DNA from: Roseibium sp.
GTDB taxonomy: Bacteria; Pseudomonadota; Alphaproteobacteria; Rhizobiales; Stappiaceae
NCBI GenBank assembly: GCA_017643925.1
Contig: JAEPML010000001.1
Span: 512,378 to 576,377 of the forward strand
Direction: 5' to 3'
DNA length: 64,000 nt
Positions 17,109 to 27,067 of this stretch are shown piece after piece (the first letter of the stretch is position 1; each line of letters opens with the position of its first letter). Position numbers and translations under genes: made by a program. The notes beneath the pieces were generated by a model. That model was not told the DNA's origin. It ran no database searches and saw only the letters and a list, made by a program, of their open reading frames with translations.

Positions 17109-18626
17109 ATGTCCGACGACATCGCAAAATCCCTCGATACCTACAAGAAATCAGCCAGGCGTCTCAGGAAGGCCCACGCCAAGGACGACCCGCAGGCCAT
17201 CGAACGGGTTGCCGCACACACGCCTGACGGCAAGCAATTTCGACATGCCGACTTTTTGCATGTGATTGCCCGGGAAGCGGGGCATGAGAGCTGGCCGAAG
17301 TTGAAGTTTTCTATCCAGAGTGCCGCGATGACCAACGCGGAGAAGGCCGAACGGCTGAAAATGGCCCTTTATTTCGGTCAAAACTGGGTCGTTGAAAAGC
17401 TGCTGGCCGAAACCCCGGATCTGCCGTCTTCAAATCTCGGTCTGCAGGTTGCGCTTTATGATCTGGACGCGGTCCGCAAGGCGATTGAAGCGGACAGGTC
17501 GGCTGCGACGGAAGTGGTCGGCATTCGCTCACCGATCCTTCACCTGGCATTTTCCAGGGAAATCCATCGGCGTCCGGAAAAAGCCCGGGACATGATTGCC
17601 ATTGCGGAACTGCTCGTCAGCAACGGTGCAGATGTCGATGATGCCTACCCGGCTGAACCTGGCGCAGATCACAAGCTTTCGGCCCTCTATGGCGCCATTT
17701 GCCATGCGGATAATTTCCAGCTTGGCGCCTGGTTGCTGGAGCGTGGCGCCGACCCCAACGATGACGAAAGCCTCTATCACAGCACGGAATTGAACGACAC
17801 GCGCGCGCTCGCAATGTTGTTGAAGCACGGCGCGAAGCCGGATGGCACCAACGCTCTGCCAAGGGCTCTCGATTTCGACGACGTCGCCAAGGTAAGGCTT
17901 CTGCTGGAGGCAGGCGCCGACCCGAATCTGACGATCCCCGATCATCCAAGCGGCATGCCGATGAATACTGTGCCGTCCCTGCATCAGGCCGTTCGAAGAG
18001 GCAGGGACACCGCTTGTGTCGAATTGCTGTTGGAACATGGTGCAGACCCTGCTGCCGTCTGGGAGGGGCACACGCCCTACGCTCTGGCGCGCATATACGG
18101 AAACGTCGCGGCAGCCCGATTTTTGGAAGCGAAGGGGCATGCCACACCCCTGTCGGCAAACGAAGGAGTGTTGGCGGCCTGCGCTGAAGGTGTCGAGGAC
18201 CCCGGCCGACTGGAACTCGGTGCACTGACCAGAGAAGACAAGAGCCTGCTGACGAACCTTGTCGGAATGCCCGGGCGACTGGACCAGGTCATGGCGCTGG
18301 TGAAGGCAGGGCTTGATCCTGATGTTTGCGACAGCATGGGCTTGCCACCGCTTCATACTGCCGGCTGGAACGGTCTTGTTCCCGAGCTCGAGTTTTTTCT
18401 CGGCTTGAGCCCTGATCTGGTCCGCAAGAATGACTATGGCGGTGACGCGCTCGATACGGTCCTGCATGGTTCGGAATTCGCCCCAAGGCGAAAGGAGGCG
18501 GATCACGTCGCCTGCGCGCGTTTGCTGCTGGAGGCAGGAAGCGTGCTTTACCCGCAATACATCACCAATTGCGGCAACGAGGAACTCGCGCTGTTCCTGT
18601 CGGATTGGCAGGAACAAGCACGCTGA
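17109..18626 (+). CDS. Ankyrin-repeat protein
   Basis: The 505-residue cytoplasmic protein has no signal peptide or membrane segment. Residues 1-60 are basic and helical. From about 80 to the end there are repeated ankyrin-type units with the pattern LLxxGADPN: LLVSNGADVDDA, LLERGADPNDD, LLKHGAKPDG, LLEAGADPNLT, LLEHGADPAAV, LVKAGLDPDVC. Ankyrin arrays bind proteins; no catalytic domain is visible. It starts with ATG 17109 after GGAGAAAAGCC and stands alone between the SDR gene and mscS. A very stable hairpin follows the stop. Partner and role are unknown. Confidence 0.88.
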   Translation: MSDDIAKSLDTYKKSARRLRKAHAKDDPQAIERVAAHTPDGKQFRHADFLHVIAREAGHESWPKLKFSIQSAAMTNAEKAERLKMALYFGQNWVVEKLLAETPDLPSSNLGLQVALYDLDAVRKAIEADRSAATEVVGIRSPILHLAFSREIHRRPEKARDMIAIAELLVSNGADVDDAYPAEPGADHKLSALYGAICHADNFQLGAWLLERGADPNDDESLYHSTELNDTRALAMLLKHGAKPDGTNALPRALDFDDVAKVRLLLEAGADPNLTIPDHPSGMPMNTVPSLHQAVRRGRDTACVELLLEHGADPAAVWEGHTPYALARIYGNVAAARFLEAKGHATPLSANEGVLAACAEGVEDPGRLELGALTREDKSLLTNLVGMPGRLDQVMALVKAGLDPDVCDSMGLPPLHTAGWNGLVPELEFFLGLSPDLVRKNDYGGDALDTVLHGSEFAPRRKEADHVACARLLLEAGSVLYPQYITNCGNEELALFLSDWQEQAR

Positions 18627-18632
18627 TCAAGA

Positions 18633-18660
18633 CGGGCGGGCAGGGGAACCTGCCCGCCCG
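18633..18660 (+). terminator. Strong hairpin after the ankyrin gene, without T-run
   Basis: CGGGCGGGCAGG-GGAA-CCTGCCCGCCCG is a perfect 12-bp inverted repeat with a GNRA-type tetraloop, four bases after the TGA stop. It lacks a following T-run, so it may stabilise the 3' end or pause polymerase instead of acting as a classical terminator. Confidence 0.5.
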
Positions 18661-18817
18661 GTCTGGAGGTGTCTGACCGCAATTGTTTGCTGAACGTGCC
18701 TTTGTCGAGCCAGGCCTGCTGGTAATGACAAGTTGATAATCTGGCGTAGGCAGGCAAGCGCTGTTAGTACTTTCTCATAGTCACATTTGTCACTTTATCC
18801 TGGACGGAGGATTTCCG

Positions 18818-19615
18818 ATGGAAGGTTCAGCAGGTCTTTTCAGTGAGCTTTTGTTTAATGCCGGCAAGGCGATTGTGGTTCTCGTCATCGGCTGGTTCCT
18901 GGCCGGTTTCCTGTCCAGCCTGGTGAAGAAGAAGATACGCGACCATCCCAAGATCGACGATACGATTGGTGGATTTGCCGCCTCGATCGTGCGGTGGCTG
19001 ATCCTGTTGATCACGGTGATTGCCGTTCTGCAGCTCTTCGGGGTTCAGGCAACGAGCCTTGTCGCGGTGCTGGGTGCCGGAACGCTTGCCATCGGTCTGG
19101 CCTTGCAGGGGACGCTCAGCGATATTGCGGCGGGCGTCATGCTGATTATCTTCAGACCTTACAAGATCGGGCAATTTGTCGACATCGGAGGCACATCCGG
19201 AACAGTCAAGGATCTCAACATCTTTGTTACCGAACTGGTCACGCCCGACAACGTTCAGATCATCATGCCGAATGGCAAGGCCTGGGGTACCGTGGTGACC
19301 AATTTCTCGGCGCATGAAACACGTCGACTGGATCTGACCTTCGGCATTGATTATGGCGACGACGCGAACAAGGCGACCCAGATCATTCTTGACGTCGCCA
19401 ATGCTGACGAGCGTGTGCACAAGGACCCGGAAGCCTGGGTGCGGGTCACCAATCTGGGAGACAGTTCCGTTGATCTGGGCGTGCGCCTGTGGTGCAACGC
19501 CGGGGATTACTGGGAACTGAAGTTCCACATGCTCAAGACGGTCAAGGAAGCTTTCGACGCCGGCGGCATCTCCATTCCTTACCCGCACTCCGTCGAGATC
19601 CAGAAGAAGGGCTGA
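18818..19615 (+). CDS. Small-conductance mechanosensitive channel, MscS family
   Basis: The 265-residue protein is a minimal MscS: three membrane segments (about 15-35, 60-80, 85-110), with the pore helix TM3 Gly/Ala pattern in VLGAGTLAIGLALQGT, then the beta domain (FVDIGGTSGTVKDLNIF, VTPDNVQIIMPNGKAWG) and the alpha/beta domain up to SIPYPHSVEIQ. It opens under membrane tension and releases osmolytes after hypo-osmotic shock. The start at 18818 follows GGACGGAGG. A terminator at 19639 follows. The next gene is a convergent Na+/H+ antiporter, so two ion-homeostasis genes are adjacent. Confidence 0.93.
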   Translation: MEGSAGLFSELLFNAGKAIVVLVIGWFLAGFLSSLVKKKIRDHPKIDDTIGGFAASIVRWLILLITVIAVLQLFGVQATSLVAVLGAGTLAIGLALQGTLSDIAAGVMLIIFRPYKIGQFVDIGGTSGTVKDLNIFVTELVTPDNVQIIMPNGKAWGTVVTNFSAHETRRLDLTFGIDYGDDANKATQIILDVANADERVHKDPEAWVRVTNLGDSSVDLGVRLWCNAGDYWELKFHMLKTVKEAFDAGGISIPYPHSVEIQKKG

Positions 19616-19638
19616 CCCGCCCGTATGTTCGACGTCAG

Positions 19639-19673
19639 GGAGATCGCCTCAGCCGGAGGCGGTCTCCTTCTTT
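19639..19673 (+). terminator. Terminator of mscS, overlapping the 3' end of the antiporter gene
   Basis: GGAGATCGCCTC-AGCCG-GAGGCGGTCTCC is a 12-bp stem (one G.U) followed by TTCTTT. Its right arm and T-run lie inside the last codons of the convergent antiporter gene, whose stop is at 19649. Confidence 0.65.
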
Positions 19674-22453
19674 GCCTTGTCCGTCTTATCTTCCGCCTCG
19701 GTCGACGTGGTCTCGTCTCCCTCGGGCACGTCCTCTCCTGAAGCAGGTGCGTCGGAACCGGCCAGATCCTGAGCGGGTTCATCGGTCGTTGCCTGTTCCG
19801 CCCTCGGCGGCTCAGTCGCGTCTGAGGTGTCCGTATCGGTCGCCTCGGTTTCACTGGCTGGTGTTTCTTCCGCAGTCACCAGCTGTTCCTCGATCGATGC
19901 GGTTTCACCTTCTCCAGTTTCATTGGATGTAAAGACCGGCACGACCGGGTCTTCCATCTCTTCATGCGGTTGCTCGGTATTCATCAGCTGGCGCTTGCGG
20001 GACAGCTCGGCAACGTGTTCCTTGAGGTCCTGAGACTGTTCCATCAGGGCCTTGAAATCTGCGGCGCGCAGACTGAGAAGCTGGCAATAGCCGAGCGCCA
20101 CCACGTCGGCGCTCCTGCGTCCGCCTGTCATCAGGGCGATTTCACCGAAGACGTCCCCACGCCCAAGCCGGACGTCATAGGTTGGTGTCCTGACTTCGAC
20201 TGCACCGGACGCGATGAAATAGGCCGCATCACCCCGGTCGCCACGACGGATCAGCGTCTCCCCCGGTGTCGCAAACTGCGGCCGCATCATCTTGCGGATG
20301 GCTTTCTGCTGCTTTTTAGGCAAGTCCGTGAACAGCGGATGCGCGCTGATGAGTTCGCGGGTCTTCAGGCCGAGGTCCAGTCTTGGTCTGTTGTAGGACG
20401 CCTTGCGTGTTCTTTCGACATCGCGAAGCAGATCTCTGTGAAGTTCCGTGCCAATGAGCATCTGGCCCTTGGCATCGTCATAGGCGGTTTCTTCCAGGCG
20501 GACACCGGCCTTGCGCAGGAACTGGTCTTCCAGGGCGTCTGCGTAGTCAGGATATTGAAGCCGCAGCGCATCGATCGCCTGGATAGTCTCTTCCTGACGG
20601 GTGGTGAGCGTCTCGTGCAGAATATCGCCAACGCGATCGCCGAGCAGGGGCCGGATGCGTCGGGCGTTGAAGTCGATCAGCTCGTCCGCGAGAATCCGGT
20701 AGACGAGCAGAAATTCGAAACGGTCTGCAAGCTGGATGGCCAGTGGTCTCGCGATCCGGAACCTGCGCTGCATGAATTGCGCAAAGCGGAAACCGAACCC
20801 GAATTTGAGCGGCTTGCGGGCAGCCTTGTTATAGCCAAACCGGCCATCACTGCGTGTCAGATCGCCGATCCGTCCCGTCAGAGCCAGGAAACGGGAGACG
20901 GACCGGCCCGATATTGTCTTGTCATGAAAATGCTCCAGGACCAGCTGCTGTTCCTGGTCTGCTAGGGCTATCAATCCGATGCGCACGCGATCGGTATCTT
21001 TGAGTTCTTCCAGGCGGTTTGTTTCAGAAGCGGCGTCCGCCGCCCGCTCCCGATAGTCTTTCAGAACGCCTTCCGTGACGCGTGGCTGAATGTGATAGTT
21101 CTTGGCTGCGGTTTCCACTTCATGGCGGACATCGGACAGAGACAGGGCAAGAAACTGCGTTCGCAGCGCTTCATCGCGCGCACCCAGCTGATCGAGCCCA
21201 AGCAGCTTGATCAGCGGCTTCAGGCTGGTGCCGTAGACCAACAGGGTGAACAGGACAAATCCGGTGGCCAGTTTGGTCACAAACACCGACACATCATGCG
21301 AAAGAGCCGTGTGTTCGGAGACGCTGAGTGCAAGTGTCAGCGTGACCGCACCGCGCATGCCGCCCCACAGGATCACCGTCTTGTATTTCCTGTTCACACC
21401 CTGTCCGGCTCCAAGACGGCTCAGCACCGGCAGCAGACCGAAAATGACAACACCGCGGGCAAGAAAGGCCGCAACGATGACGACCAGCAGCAGCAGGATG
21501 TCGATGGGTGTGAAACCTTCCACAAATCTAGGGATCAGGATCGCAGAAAGCAAAAAGATCAGGGATGCCGCCCAGAAGGAAATCTGTTCCCAGACACTGT
21601 GCAGGAACTGCCAGTTGGACGGCTGGATGCGTGACGGGCCGTAGAGGTTGAATACTGTGCCCGCACAAACGACGGCAACCACGGCAGAGACATCGGCAAA
21701 CTGGTCGCTGATCACATAGATGCCATAGGGAATGGCGAGACTGAGCGTGACCTGTGCCAGCGGCAGGTCGCGCATCAGCGGCAGCAGGCTGACGGCAACG
21801 CGGGCCACCAGGATACCGACGACGACACCGCCGACAAACGAGCGGCCGAACGCAATGAATGCCTCGCTCATCGTCAGGGTCTGCTGACCGGTCAATATGC
21901 CGAGCAGAATGACGAAGATCACGATCGCTGCGGCGTCGTTCAAGAGGCTTTCCCCCTCGACAATGCGGCCAAGACGCGCGGGCGCGCCGATATCCCTGAA
22001 GATCGCGACAACGGCCACGGGGTCGGTCGTGGCGACGATCGCACCCAGAAGAAGGCACGCGATCAGCGACATGCCCGAAATCGGGTATAGCGCGAAACCG
22101 ATGAAACCCGTGGCAACGAAGACCGCAACGACCGCCATGACGAGGATCGGCGTGATGTCTTCCAGGATGCGGCGCACGTCCAGCGTGAGCGTGGTCTGGA
22201 ACAGCAGCAGCGGCAGGAAGATGTAGAGGATCATTTCTGAATCCAGGGGCGGATTCACGAAGACGCTGGCGATCGGGTTGAACGCGTCGGTTTTTGTCGT
22301 GTTCAGAAGGTAGGTCGCACCAATGCCGATCAGCGTGCCGACAGTCGCCAGCAACACGCTGGGGGCAACACCCATACGGCGCGCAAGAGGCTGCAGCAGC
22401 GAAATTGTTATCAGCAGCAGCGCAAAAGCGCCTGTGATCAGGGGTGTTTCCAT
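19649..22453 (-). CDS. CPA1-type Na+/H+ antiporter with cyclic-nucleotide-binding domain and acidic tail
   Basis: This 934-residue protein joins three parts. Residues 1-420 are a Na+/H+ exchanger with about 12 membrane segments; the ion-binding ATTDPVAVVAIFRD motif and GESLLNDAAAIVIF are present. Residues about 430-705 are a helical cytoplasmic linker. Residues about 707-825 are a cyclic-nucleotide-binding domain (FATPGETLIRRGDRGDAAYFI, GDVFGEIALMTGGRRSADV), with the phosphate-binding cassette recognisable. Residues 826-934 are a Glu/Thr/Ser-rich disordered tail. Similar NHE-CNBD fusions exist in alphaproteobacteria and in animal sperm-specific NHE. Regulation by cAMP or cGMP is inference. 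The tail's length is unusual. Confidence 0.9.
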   Translation of the reverse strand: METPLITGAFALLLITISLLQPLARRMGVAPSVLLATVGTLIGIGATYLLNTTKTDAFNPIASVFVNPPLDSEMILYIFLPLLLFQTTLTLDVRRILEDITPILVMAVVAVFVATGFIGFALYPISGMSLIACLLLGAIVATTDPVAVVAIFRDIGAPARLGRIVEGESLLNDAAAIVIFVILLGILTGQQTLTMSEAFIAFGRSFVGGVVVGILVARVAVSLLPLMRDLPLAQVTLSLAIPYGIYVISDQFADVSAVVAVVCAGTVFNLYGPSRIQPSNWQFLHSVWEQISFWAASLIFLLSAILIPRFVEGFTPIDILLLLVVIVAAFLARGVVIFGLLPVLSRLGAGQGVNRKYKTVILWGGMRGAVTLTLALSVSEHTALSHDVSVFVTKLATGFVLFTLLVYGTSLKPLIKLLGLDQLGARDEALRTQFLALSLSDVRHEVETAAKNYHIQPRVTEGVLKDYRERAADAASETNRLEELKDTDRVRIGLIALADQEQQLVLEHFHDKTISGRSVSRFLALTGRIGDLTRSDGRFGYNKAARKPLKFGFGFRFAQFMQRRFRIARPLAIQLADRFEFLLVYRILADELIDFNARRIRPLLGDRVGDILHETLTTRQEETIQAIDALRLQYPDYADALEDQFLRKAGVRLEETAYDDAKGQMLIGTELHRDLLRDVERTRKASYNRPRLDLGLKTRELISAHPLFTDLPKKQQKAIRKMMRPQFATPGETLIRRGDRGDAAYFIASGAVEVRTPTYDVRLGRGDVFGEIALMTGGRRSADVVALGYCQLLSLRAADFKALMEQSQDLKEHVAELSRKRQLMNTEQPHEEMEDPVVPVFTSNETGEGETASIEEQLVTAEETPASETEATDTDTSDATEPPRAEQATTDEPAQDLAGSDAPASGEDVPEGDETTSTEAEDKTDKAKKETASG

Positions 22454-22602
22454 TCCAGCACTGTGCCCTGCGATTGGCGCGACTTCAAACCGGGTTTCAA
22501 GCGGGCGGCTTTTCTGCCCGTTTTCGTCGTTGCTTTTTCAGTTGAACTACGGCGATGTGAAGGCAAATAGCTGTTCTACATGGAATTTTCCAGTGCAGGG
22601 CG

Positions 22603-23517
22603 TCAGCCGCCGGCCTTTCGCTCCGAAAGCCAGATCCCGCCAAGAACGAGCGCCAGCGCCAGTCCGTGGTGCCATTCGAACGGTTCGCCAAGAATGCTGA
22701 CGGCCAGGACCGCGGCAAAGATTGGGACGAGATTGATGAATACGCCTGCACGCGCGGGGCCGATCAGCTCCACGCCGCGCATGAAGAATATCTGCGACAG
22801 GCAGGACGGGAACAGCGCGATGTAAAGGACGACCAGCCAGCCGGTTTCCGTTGGCCACTGCGCAGTCCCGGTGCTCAGCTCGAAGGCAAGGCCAGGCAAG
22901 GAGGTAACAACCGAAATGCCCGACAGGACCGCGAAGAACGTCAGGCCCGAGACTTGCGGGCGGTTGCGAAGGGCAAGCGTATATCCGGAATAGAGCACGC
23001 AGGCGATCAGCATGACACCGTCACCCGGGTTGATCGCGAGCTCCTTCAAAACGTCCAGTTTTCCCTGCGCTGCAATCAGCGTAACGCCGATCAGCGTCAA
23101 AAGGATCCCGAAGATCTGCAGCATCCGGATACGGGTCCCGAACCAGATGACCGAGCCGATCAACACAAGGATCGGCATCGATCCCTGGATAATGCCCAGA
23201 TTGACCGCCGTCGTGTCCGTTGCTGCGATGTAGAACAGCGTGTTGAAGCCGACAAAGCCGAAGGCAGCCATCAGGATCATGCGCGGAAAGTGGGCGCGCA
23301 TCAAAGGCCATTCAGACCGGATGCGGGGCCAGCACAGGGTCATAAGGATGGAGCCCACAATCAGCCAACGCAGGAAGACAACGATCATCGGCGAGACTTC
23401 GCCGACCGCAAGCCTTCCGGCAACCGTGTTCCCACCCCAGAAGAGGGTGGTCAGGCCGAGCATGAGATAGGCATTGCCGAATGTCAGGCTGCCGAAGCGT
23501 TTGACCAGTGAAACCAT
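22603..23517 (-). CDS. EamA/DMT family membrane transporter
   Basis: From ATG 23517 (MVSLVKRFGSLTFG), which has AAGG five bases upstream, the 304-residue product has ten hydrophobic segments in two EamA halves. Landmarks include LFWGGNTVAGRLAVGEVSP in TM1, FGFVGFNTLFYIAA, and the second repeat ending ILGEPFEWHHGLALALVLGG. The family exports amino acids, their derivatives or other small metabolites; the substrate is not predictable. It diverges from the malate synthase gene glcB, and the shared upstream region holds several palindromes. The frame is open for 90 codons further upstream, but those lack transporter features. Confidence 0.88.
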   Translation of the reverse strand: MVSLVKRFGSLTFGNAYLMLGLTTLFWGGNTVAGRLAVGEVSPMIVVFLRWLIVGSILMTLCWPRIRSEWPLMRAHFPRMILMAAFGFVGFNTLFYIAATDTTAVNLGIIQGSMPILVLIGSVIWFGTRIRMLQIFGILLTLIGVTLIAAQGKLDVLKELAINPGDGVMLIACVLYSGYTLALRNRPQVSGLTFFAVLSGISVVTSLPGLAFELSTGTAQWPTETGWLVVLYIALFPSCLSQIFFMRGVELIGPARAGVFINLVPIFAAVLAVSILGEPFEWHHGLALALVLGGIWLSERKAGG

Positions 23518-23550
23518 TGAAACCTTGCCGCGAAAGGAAGCTGCGGACCC

Positions 23551-23651
23551 ATACCGGTATAGGAAGAACGCCATGCCGGAAAGGTCTTTATTTTTGTATA
23601 CCGGCCTATACTGTTGGAGATAATTACCTGGATCTTTTCCAAAATGGAAAA
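23551..23651. promoter_or_regulatory. Palindrome-rich divergent control region (DMT gene / glcB)
   Basis: Three symmetric elements are visible: ATACCGGTAT (23551-23560, perfect), GTATA-CCGGCC-TATAC (23596-23611, 5-bp arms), and TTTTCCA-AAA-TGGAAAA (23635-23651, 7-bp arms). The first two share the TATACCGG core and have centres 48 bp apart, as paired operators of one dimeric regulator might. No regulator gene adjoins. Confidence 0.4.
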
Positions 23652-23746
23652 AGTCATGGGTATCGCGGCCCAATTGACGGACGGCTGCTTTGACCCCAAA
23701 ACACAGGTCAGAAAACTGAAAAATTGCCCATCGAGTGGAGACACAC

Positions 23747-25906
23747 ATGACTGGTCGGATTGACGCCCACGGACTGCAGGTTGCCAAGGTTCTTTATGAT
23801 TTCATCAACGAAAAGGCCTTGCCGGATAGCGGCGTTGACCAGGAGCACTTCTGGAGGTCCCTCTCCGAACTTGTCCATGACCTGGCTCCGAAGAACCGGG
23901 CGCTGCTCGCGAAGCGGGATGCGCTTCAGGAAAAGATCGACGCCTGGCACAGGGCCAATCCGGGTACGCCGGACATGTCGACCTACAAGACCTTCCTGAG
24001 CGAGATCGGCTATCTGGTTCCCGAAGGCCCGGCCTTCTCGGTTGGCACGGAAAATGTTGATCCTGAAATCGGGCAGGTTGCCGGACCCCAGCTGGTCGTT
24101 CCGGTCATGAATGCACGCTATGCTCTCAACGCGGCCAACGCCCGCTGGGGATCGCTTTATGACGCGCTCTACGGCACGGATGCCATGGGAACCAAGCCGC
24201 AGGCTGGCGGTTTTGACGAGGCGCGTGGGGCTGAAGTCATCGCCTATGCCCGGGGTGTCCTCGATGCAGCGATTCCACTGGCGAGTGGCAGCTGGAGCGA
24301 TGTGACCGGGTTCGCCGTGCAGGATGAAAACCTGCAGGTATCGACAGGTGCAGGGACGACAGGGCTCGCCGATCCGGCTCAGTTCGCCGGCTATTCCGGC
24401 GATGTGGCAGCCCCCTACAAGATCCTGCTTGTACGCAACGGCTTGCATCTGGAGATCAATGTCGACAGCAAGCACCCTATCGGCAAGACGGACAAGGCGC
24501 ATATCAGTGACGTGGTCCTGGAATCAGCCATGTCGACGATCATGGATTGCGAGGATTCCGTGGCTGCAGTGGACGCGGATGACAAGGTCGTTGTCTACAC
24601 CAACTGGCTTGGCCTGATGAAAGGCGACCTGGAAGAAACATTCCAGAAGGGCGGGGAAACCGTGACGCGCCGGATGAATGGCGATCGCCACTACACCGCA
24701 CCGGACGGCAGCGCGCTCAACCTTCATGGCCGGTCGCTTCTGCTCGTTCGAAATGTAGGCCATCTGATGACCATCGACGCCGTTCTCGACAGGGACGGCA
24801 ACGAGGTGCCCGAAGGCTTGCTGGACGGCATGGTGACCGGGATGATTGCCCTGCATGATGTCGGTCCCAATGGCCGTGAAACCAACAGCCGCGCCGGGTC
24901 GGTCTATATCGTCAAGCCGAAGATGCATGGCCCGGAAGAAGTCGCCTTCGCATCGGAAATCTTCGATCGTGTGGAAGATGCGCTCGGCATGGACCGGAAC
25001 ACGCTCAAGATGGGGATCATGGACGAGGAACGCCGCACCACGGTCAACCTCAAGGAGTGCATCCGCCAGGCAAAGGATCGTGTGTTCTTCATCAACACCG
25101 GTTTTCTGGACCGTACCGGCGACGAGATGCGCACCTCCATGGAAGCCGGCCCCATGATCCGCAAGGGCGACATGAAGGCGGCGACCTGGATTGGTGCCTA
25201 TGAGAACAACAATGTCGATGTCGGTCTGGCCTGTGGCCTTCCGGGCCATGCGCAGATCGGCAAGGGCATGTGGGCGATGCCTGACCTGATGCACGAAATG
25301 CTCGAGCAGAAGATCGGTCATCCGAAGTCCGGAGCCAACACGGCCTGGGTGCCGTCTCCGACGGCCGCGACCCTGCATGCCATGCACTATCACAAGGTGT
25401 CGGTAGCTGAGCGCCAGGCTGAACTGAAGACGCGGGATGCGGCCAAGCTCGACGATATCCTGTCCATTCCGGTCGCCGAGCGTCCGAATTGGGCTCCGGA
25501 GGATATCCAGGCTGAACTCGACAACAATGCCCAGGGGATTCTCGGGTATGTGGTGCGCTGGGTCGAACAGGGCGTCGGCTGCTCCAAGGTTCCCGACATC
25601 AACAATGTCGGACTGATGGAAGATCGTGCAACTCTTCGCATCTCCTCGCAGCACATCGCCAATTGGCTGCGCCACGGCGTCGTCAGCGAAGCACAGGTCG
25701 TCGAGACCATGAAGCGCATGGCAGCCGTTGTTGACGGCCAGAATGCCGGCGATCCGCTCTACCGTGCGATGTCCGACGACTTCGACGGCTCGGTTGCGTT
25801 CCAGGCAGCACTCGAACTGGTCATCGAAGGCACGGCCCAACCAAACGGTTATACCGAACCGGTCCTTCACCGACGTCGGATTGAATTCAAGGCCAAGGTG
25901 GCCTGA
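23747..25906 (+). CDS. glcB: Malate synthase G
   Basis: Malate synthase G condenses glyoxylate with acetyl-CoA to malate, in the glyoxylate shunt or glycolate use. The 719-residue length fits the monomeric G isoform (about 720) rather than AceB (about 530). Marks include [38 protein letters not shown], and [23 protein letters not shown]-region residues with the catalytic Arg; [16 protein letters not shown] and [19 protein letters not shown]-type C-terminal motifs are also there. The start [10 protein letters not shown] at 23747 has GGAG seven bases upstream. No isocitrate lyase or glycolate oxidase gene is nearby. A terminator follows 8 bp after the stop. Confidence 0.97.
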   Translation: MTGRIDAHGLQVAKVLYDFINEKALPDSGVDQEHFWRSLSELVHDLAPKNRALLAKRDALQEKIDAWHRANPGTPDMSTYKTFLSEIGYLVPEGPAFSVGTENVDPEIGQVAGPQLVVPVMNARYALNAANARWGSLYDALYGTDAMGTKPQAGGFDEARGAEVIAYARGVLDAAIPLASGSWSDVTGFAVQDENLQVSTGAGTTGLADPAQFAGYSGDVAAPYKILLVRNGLHLEINVDSKHPIGKTDKAHISDVVLESAMSTIMDCEDSVAAVDADDKVVVYTNWLGLMKGDLEETFQKGGETVTRRMNGDRHYTAPDGSALNLHGRSLLLVRNVGHLMTIDAVLDRDGNEVPEGLLDGMVTGMIALHDVGPNGRETNSRAGSVYIVKPKMHGPEEVAFASEIFDRVEDALGMDRNTLKMGIMDEERRTTVNLKECIRQAKDRVFFINTGFLDRTGDEMRTSMEAGPMIRKGDMKAATWIGAYENNNVDVGLACGLPGHAQIGKGMWAMPDLMHEMLEQKIGHPKSGANTAWVPSPTAATLHAMHYHKVSVAERQAELKTRDAAKLDDILSIPVAERPNWAPEDIQAELDNNAQGILGYVVRWVEQGVGCSKVPDINNVGLMEDRATLRISSQHIANWLRHGVVSEAQVVETMKRMAAVVDGQNAGDPLYRAMSDDFDGSVAFQAALELVIEGTAQPNGYTEPVLHRRRIEFKAKVA

Positions 25907-25913
25907 TCTGGAA

Positions 25914-25943
25914 GAGGCGCCCCATCGGGCGCCTCGACTTTTT
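25914..25943 (+). terminator. Terminator of glcB
   Basis: GAGGCGCCC-CATC-GGGCGCCTC is a perfect 9-bp stem with a four-base loop, followed by GACTTTTT, starting eight bases after the glcB stop codon. Confidence 0.85.
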
Positions 25944-26061
25944 CAAGCAGGGCGAAGGGGCTTCAATTCAGGGAACTGTGTTGCCACCAGACCGAAAAGC
26001 CCCGTCTGCCGGGTGCTGCGCCAAAAGGTCTGTTTCGGCCTCGGCGTTTCTTCGCCGGCGC

Positions 26062-26838
26062 CTAGAACTTCCCGTTGTCATTCTTCCATTCGCTGCGCGG
26101 TGCGATGGCTTCGATGGTGTCCCAGTGTTCGACTAACATGCCGTCGTCGAGGCGGAACAGGTCGTAGAAGCTGCTGTGCACGCCGGCTCTGAAACCCTCG
26201 CTCATGCACAAGACGAAGTTGCCTTCAGCCAATACACGATGAACCTTGTCATATCGAAGGTTTGGTGCACCGTTGAATGTCGCTTCCAATGCGTTGCGCA
26301 ATGCGTCGATGCCGTCGGCAAGATCAGGATTGTGCTGGACCAGGCGCGCGCTTACGTATTTGCCGATCAGATCGATCCGGCGTTCCACAAGGACTTCTTC
26401 TGCGAAACTGCGGACCAGGTTCCGGTTGGCTTCTGTCTTTTCCAGATCAGCGATTTCGGTGCTCCCGTCCAGCATGCCGCGGCCTGAGGGATTGGGGCCT
26501 TTGAGCGGCTGAATATTGTCCCAGTGTTCCACAGCCTTGCCGTCTTCGAACCGGAACACCTCGAATGCAGCGCGGAGGCTGGAAAAGTCATATTCGTTGT
26601 GGGCGAAGGCAAAGTCACCATCTTCGAACACCCGTATGAAGGTGACTTTCGGATTGGTCTTTGCCAGCCGCGCAAACAGCACGGCAAGCCCTTCGCTGCC
26701 TTCGTGTGTCTGCGGATTGTGCTGGATGTAGCGAGCCTCATTCACAACGGCCGCCGCCTTTGCATCTCCTGTTTCGATACCTTTCAGAAGCTTTTTCAGC
26801 AGTTCTTTTTTCTTAGCCACGTGGTTGCAGTCCTTCAT
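26062..26838 (-). CDS. Two-domain NTF2/SnoaL-like protein
   Basis: The product (258 residues from ATG 26838; a GTG at 26820 is an alternative) contains two similar SnoaL-type halves: about 1-110 and 125-258. Each half repeats the same pattern, ARYIQHNPQ...GLAVLFARL / ARLVQHNPDLADGIDALRN, then FEVFRFEDGKAVEHWDNIQ / YDLFRLDDGMLVEHWDTIE. Such folds serve as cyclases, isomerases or ligand-binding proteins, and the H-W-D-x-I-(Q/E) ending is typical of the SnoaL-like 'predicted ester cyclase' group. There is no signal peptide. The gene stands alone and converges on glcB. Function is not known. Confidence 0.8.
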   Translation of the reverse strand: MKDCNHVAKKKELLKKLLKGIETGDAKAAAVVNEARYIQHNPQTHEGSEGLAVLFARLAKTNPKVTFIRVFEDGDFAFAHNEYDFSSLRAAFEVFRFEDGKAVEHWDNIQPLKGPNPSGRGMLDGSTEIADLEKTEANRNLVRSFAEEVLVERRIDLIGKYVSARLVQHNPDLADGIDALRNALEATFNGAPNLRYDKVHRVLAEGNFVLCMSEGFRAGVHSSFYDLFRLDDGMLVEHWDTIEAIAPRSEWKNDNGKF

Positions 26839-27067
26839 TGGCGCGAAGTCTTTACAGCCACTATAGAGCCAAATCACTCGTTTTCGGGAGCCGTGCCCAT
26901 GATGCCGTGGTTAGGCGCAGGTCTGAACGCCGCGAGATTGCGATGGCGAGCGGTACCGATCTTCATCTCGTCCCCTGTTATCCAGACGATCGCGTCGGTT
27001 ACTCCAAAGCCAATTTACAACTCAAACTTGACAGAAAGAGCCGCGAATTTTTTGTAGATTCCCAAGT

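Noticed and set aside
24524-25870. Long open frame (448 codons) on the minus strand opposite glcB
   Set aside because: It mirrors the malate synthase gene, has no recognisable domain and uses codons expected from antisense of a GC-rich gene.
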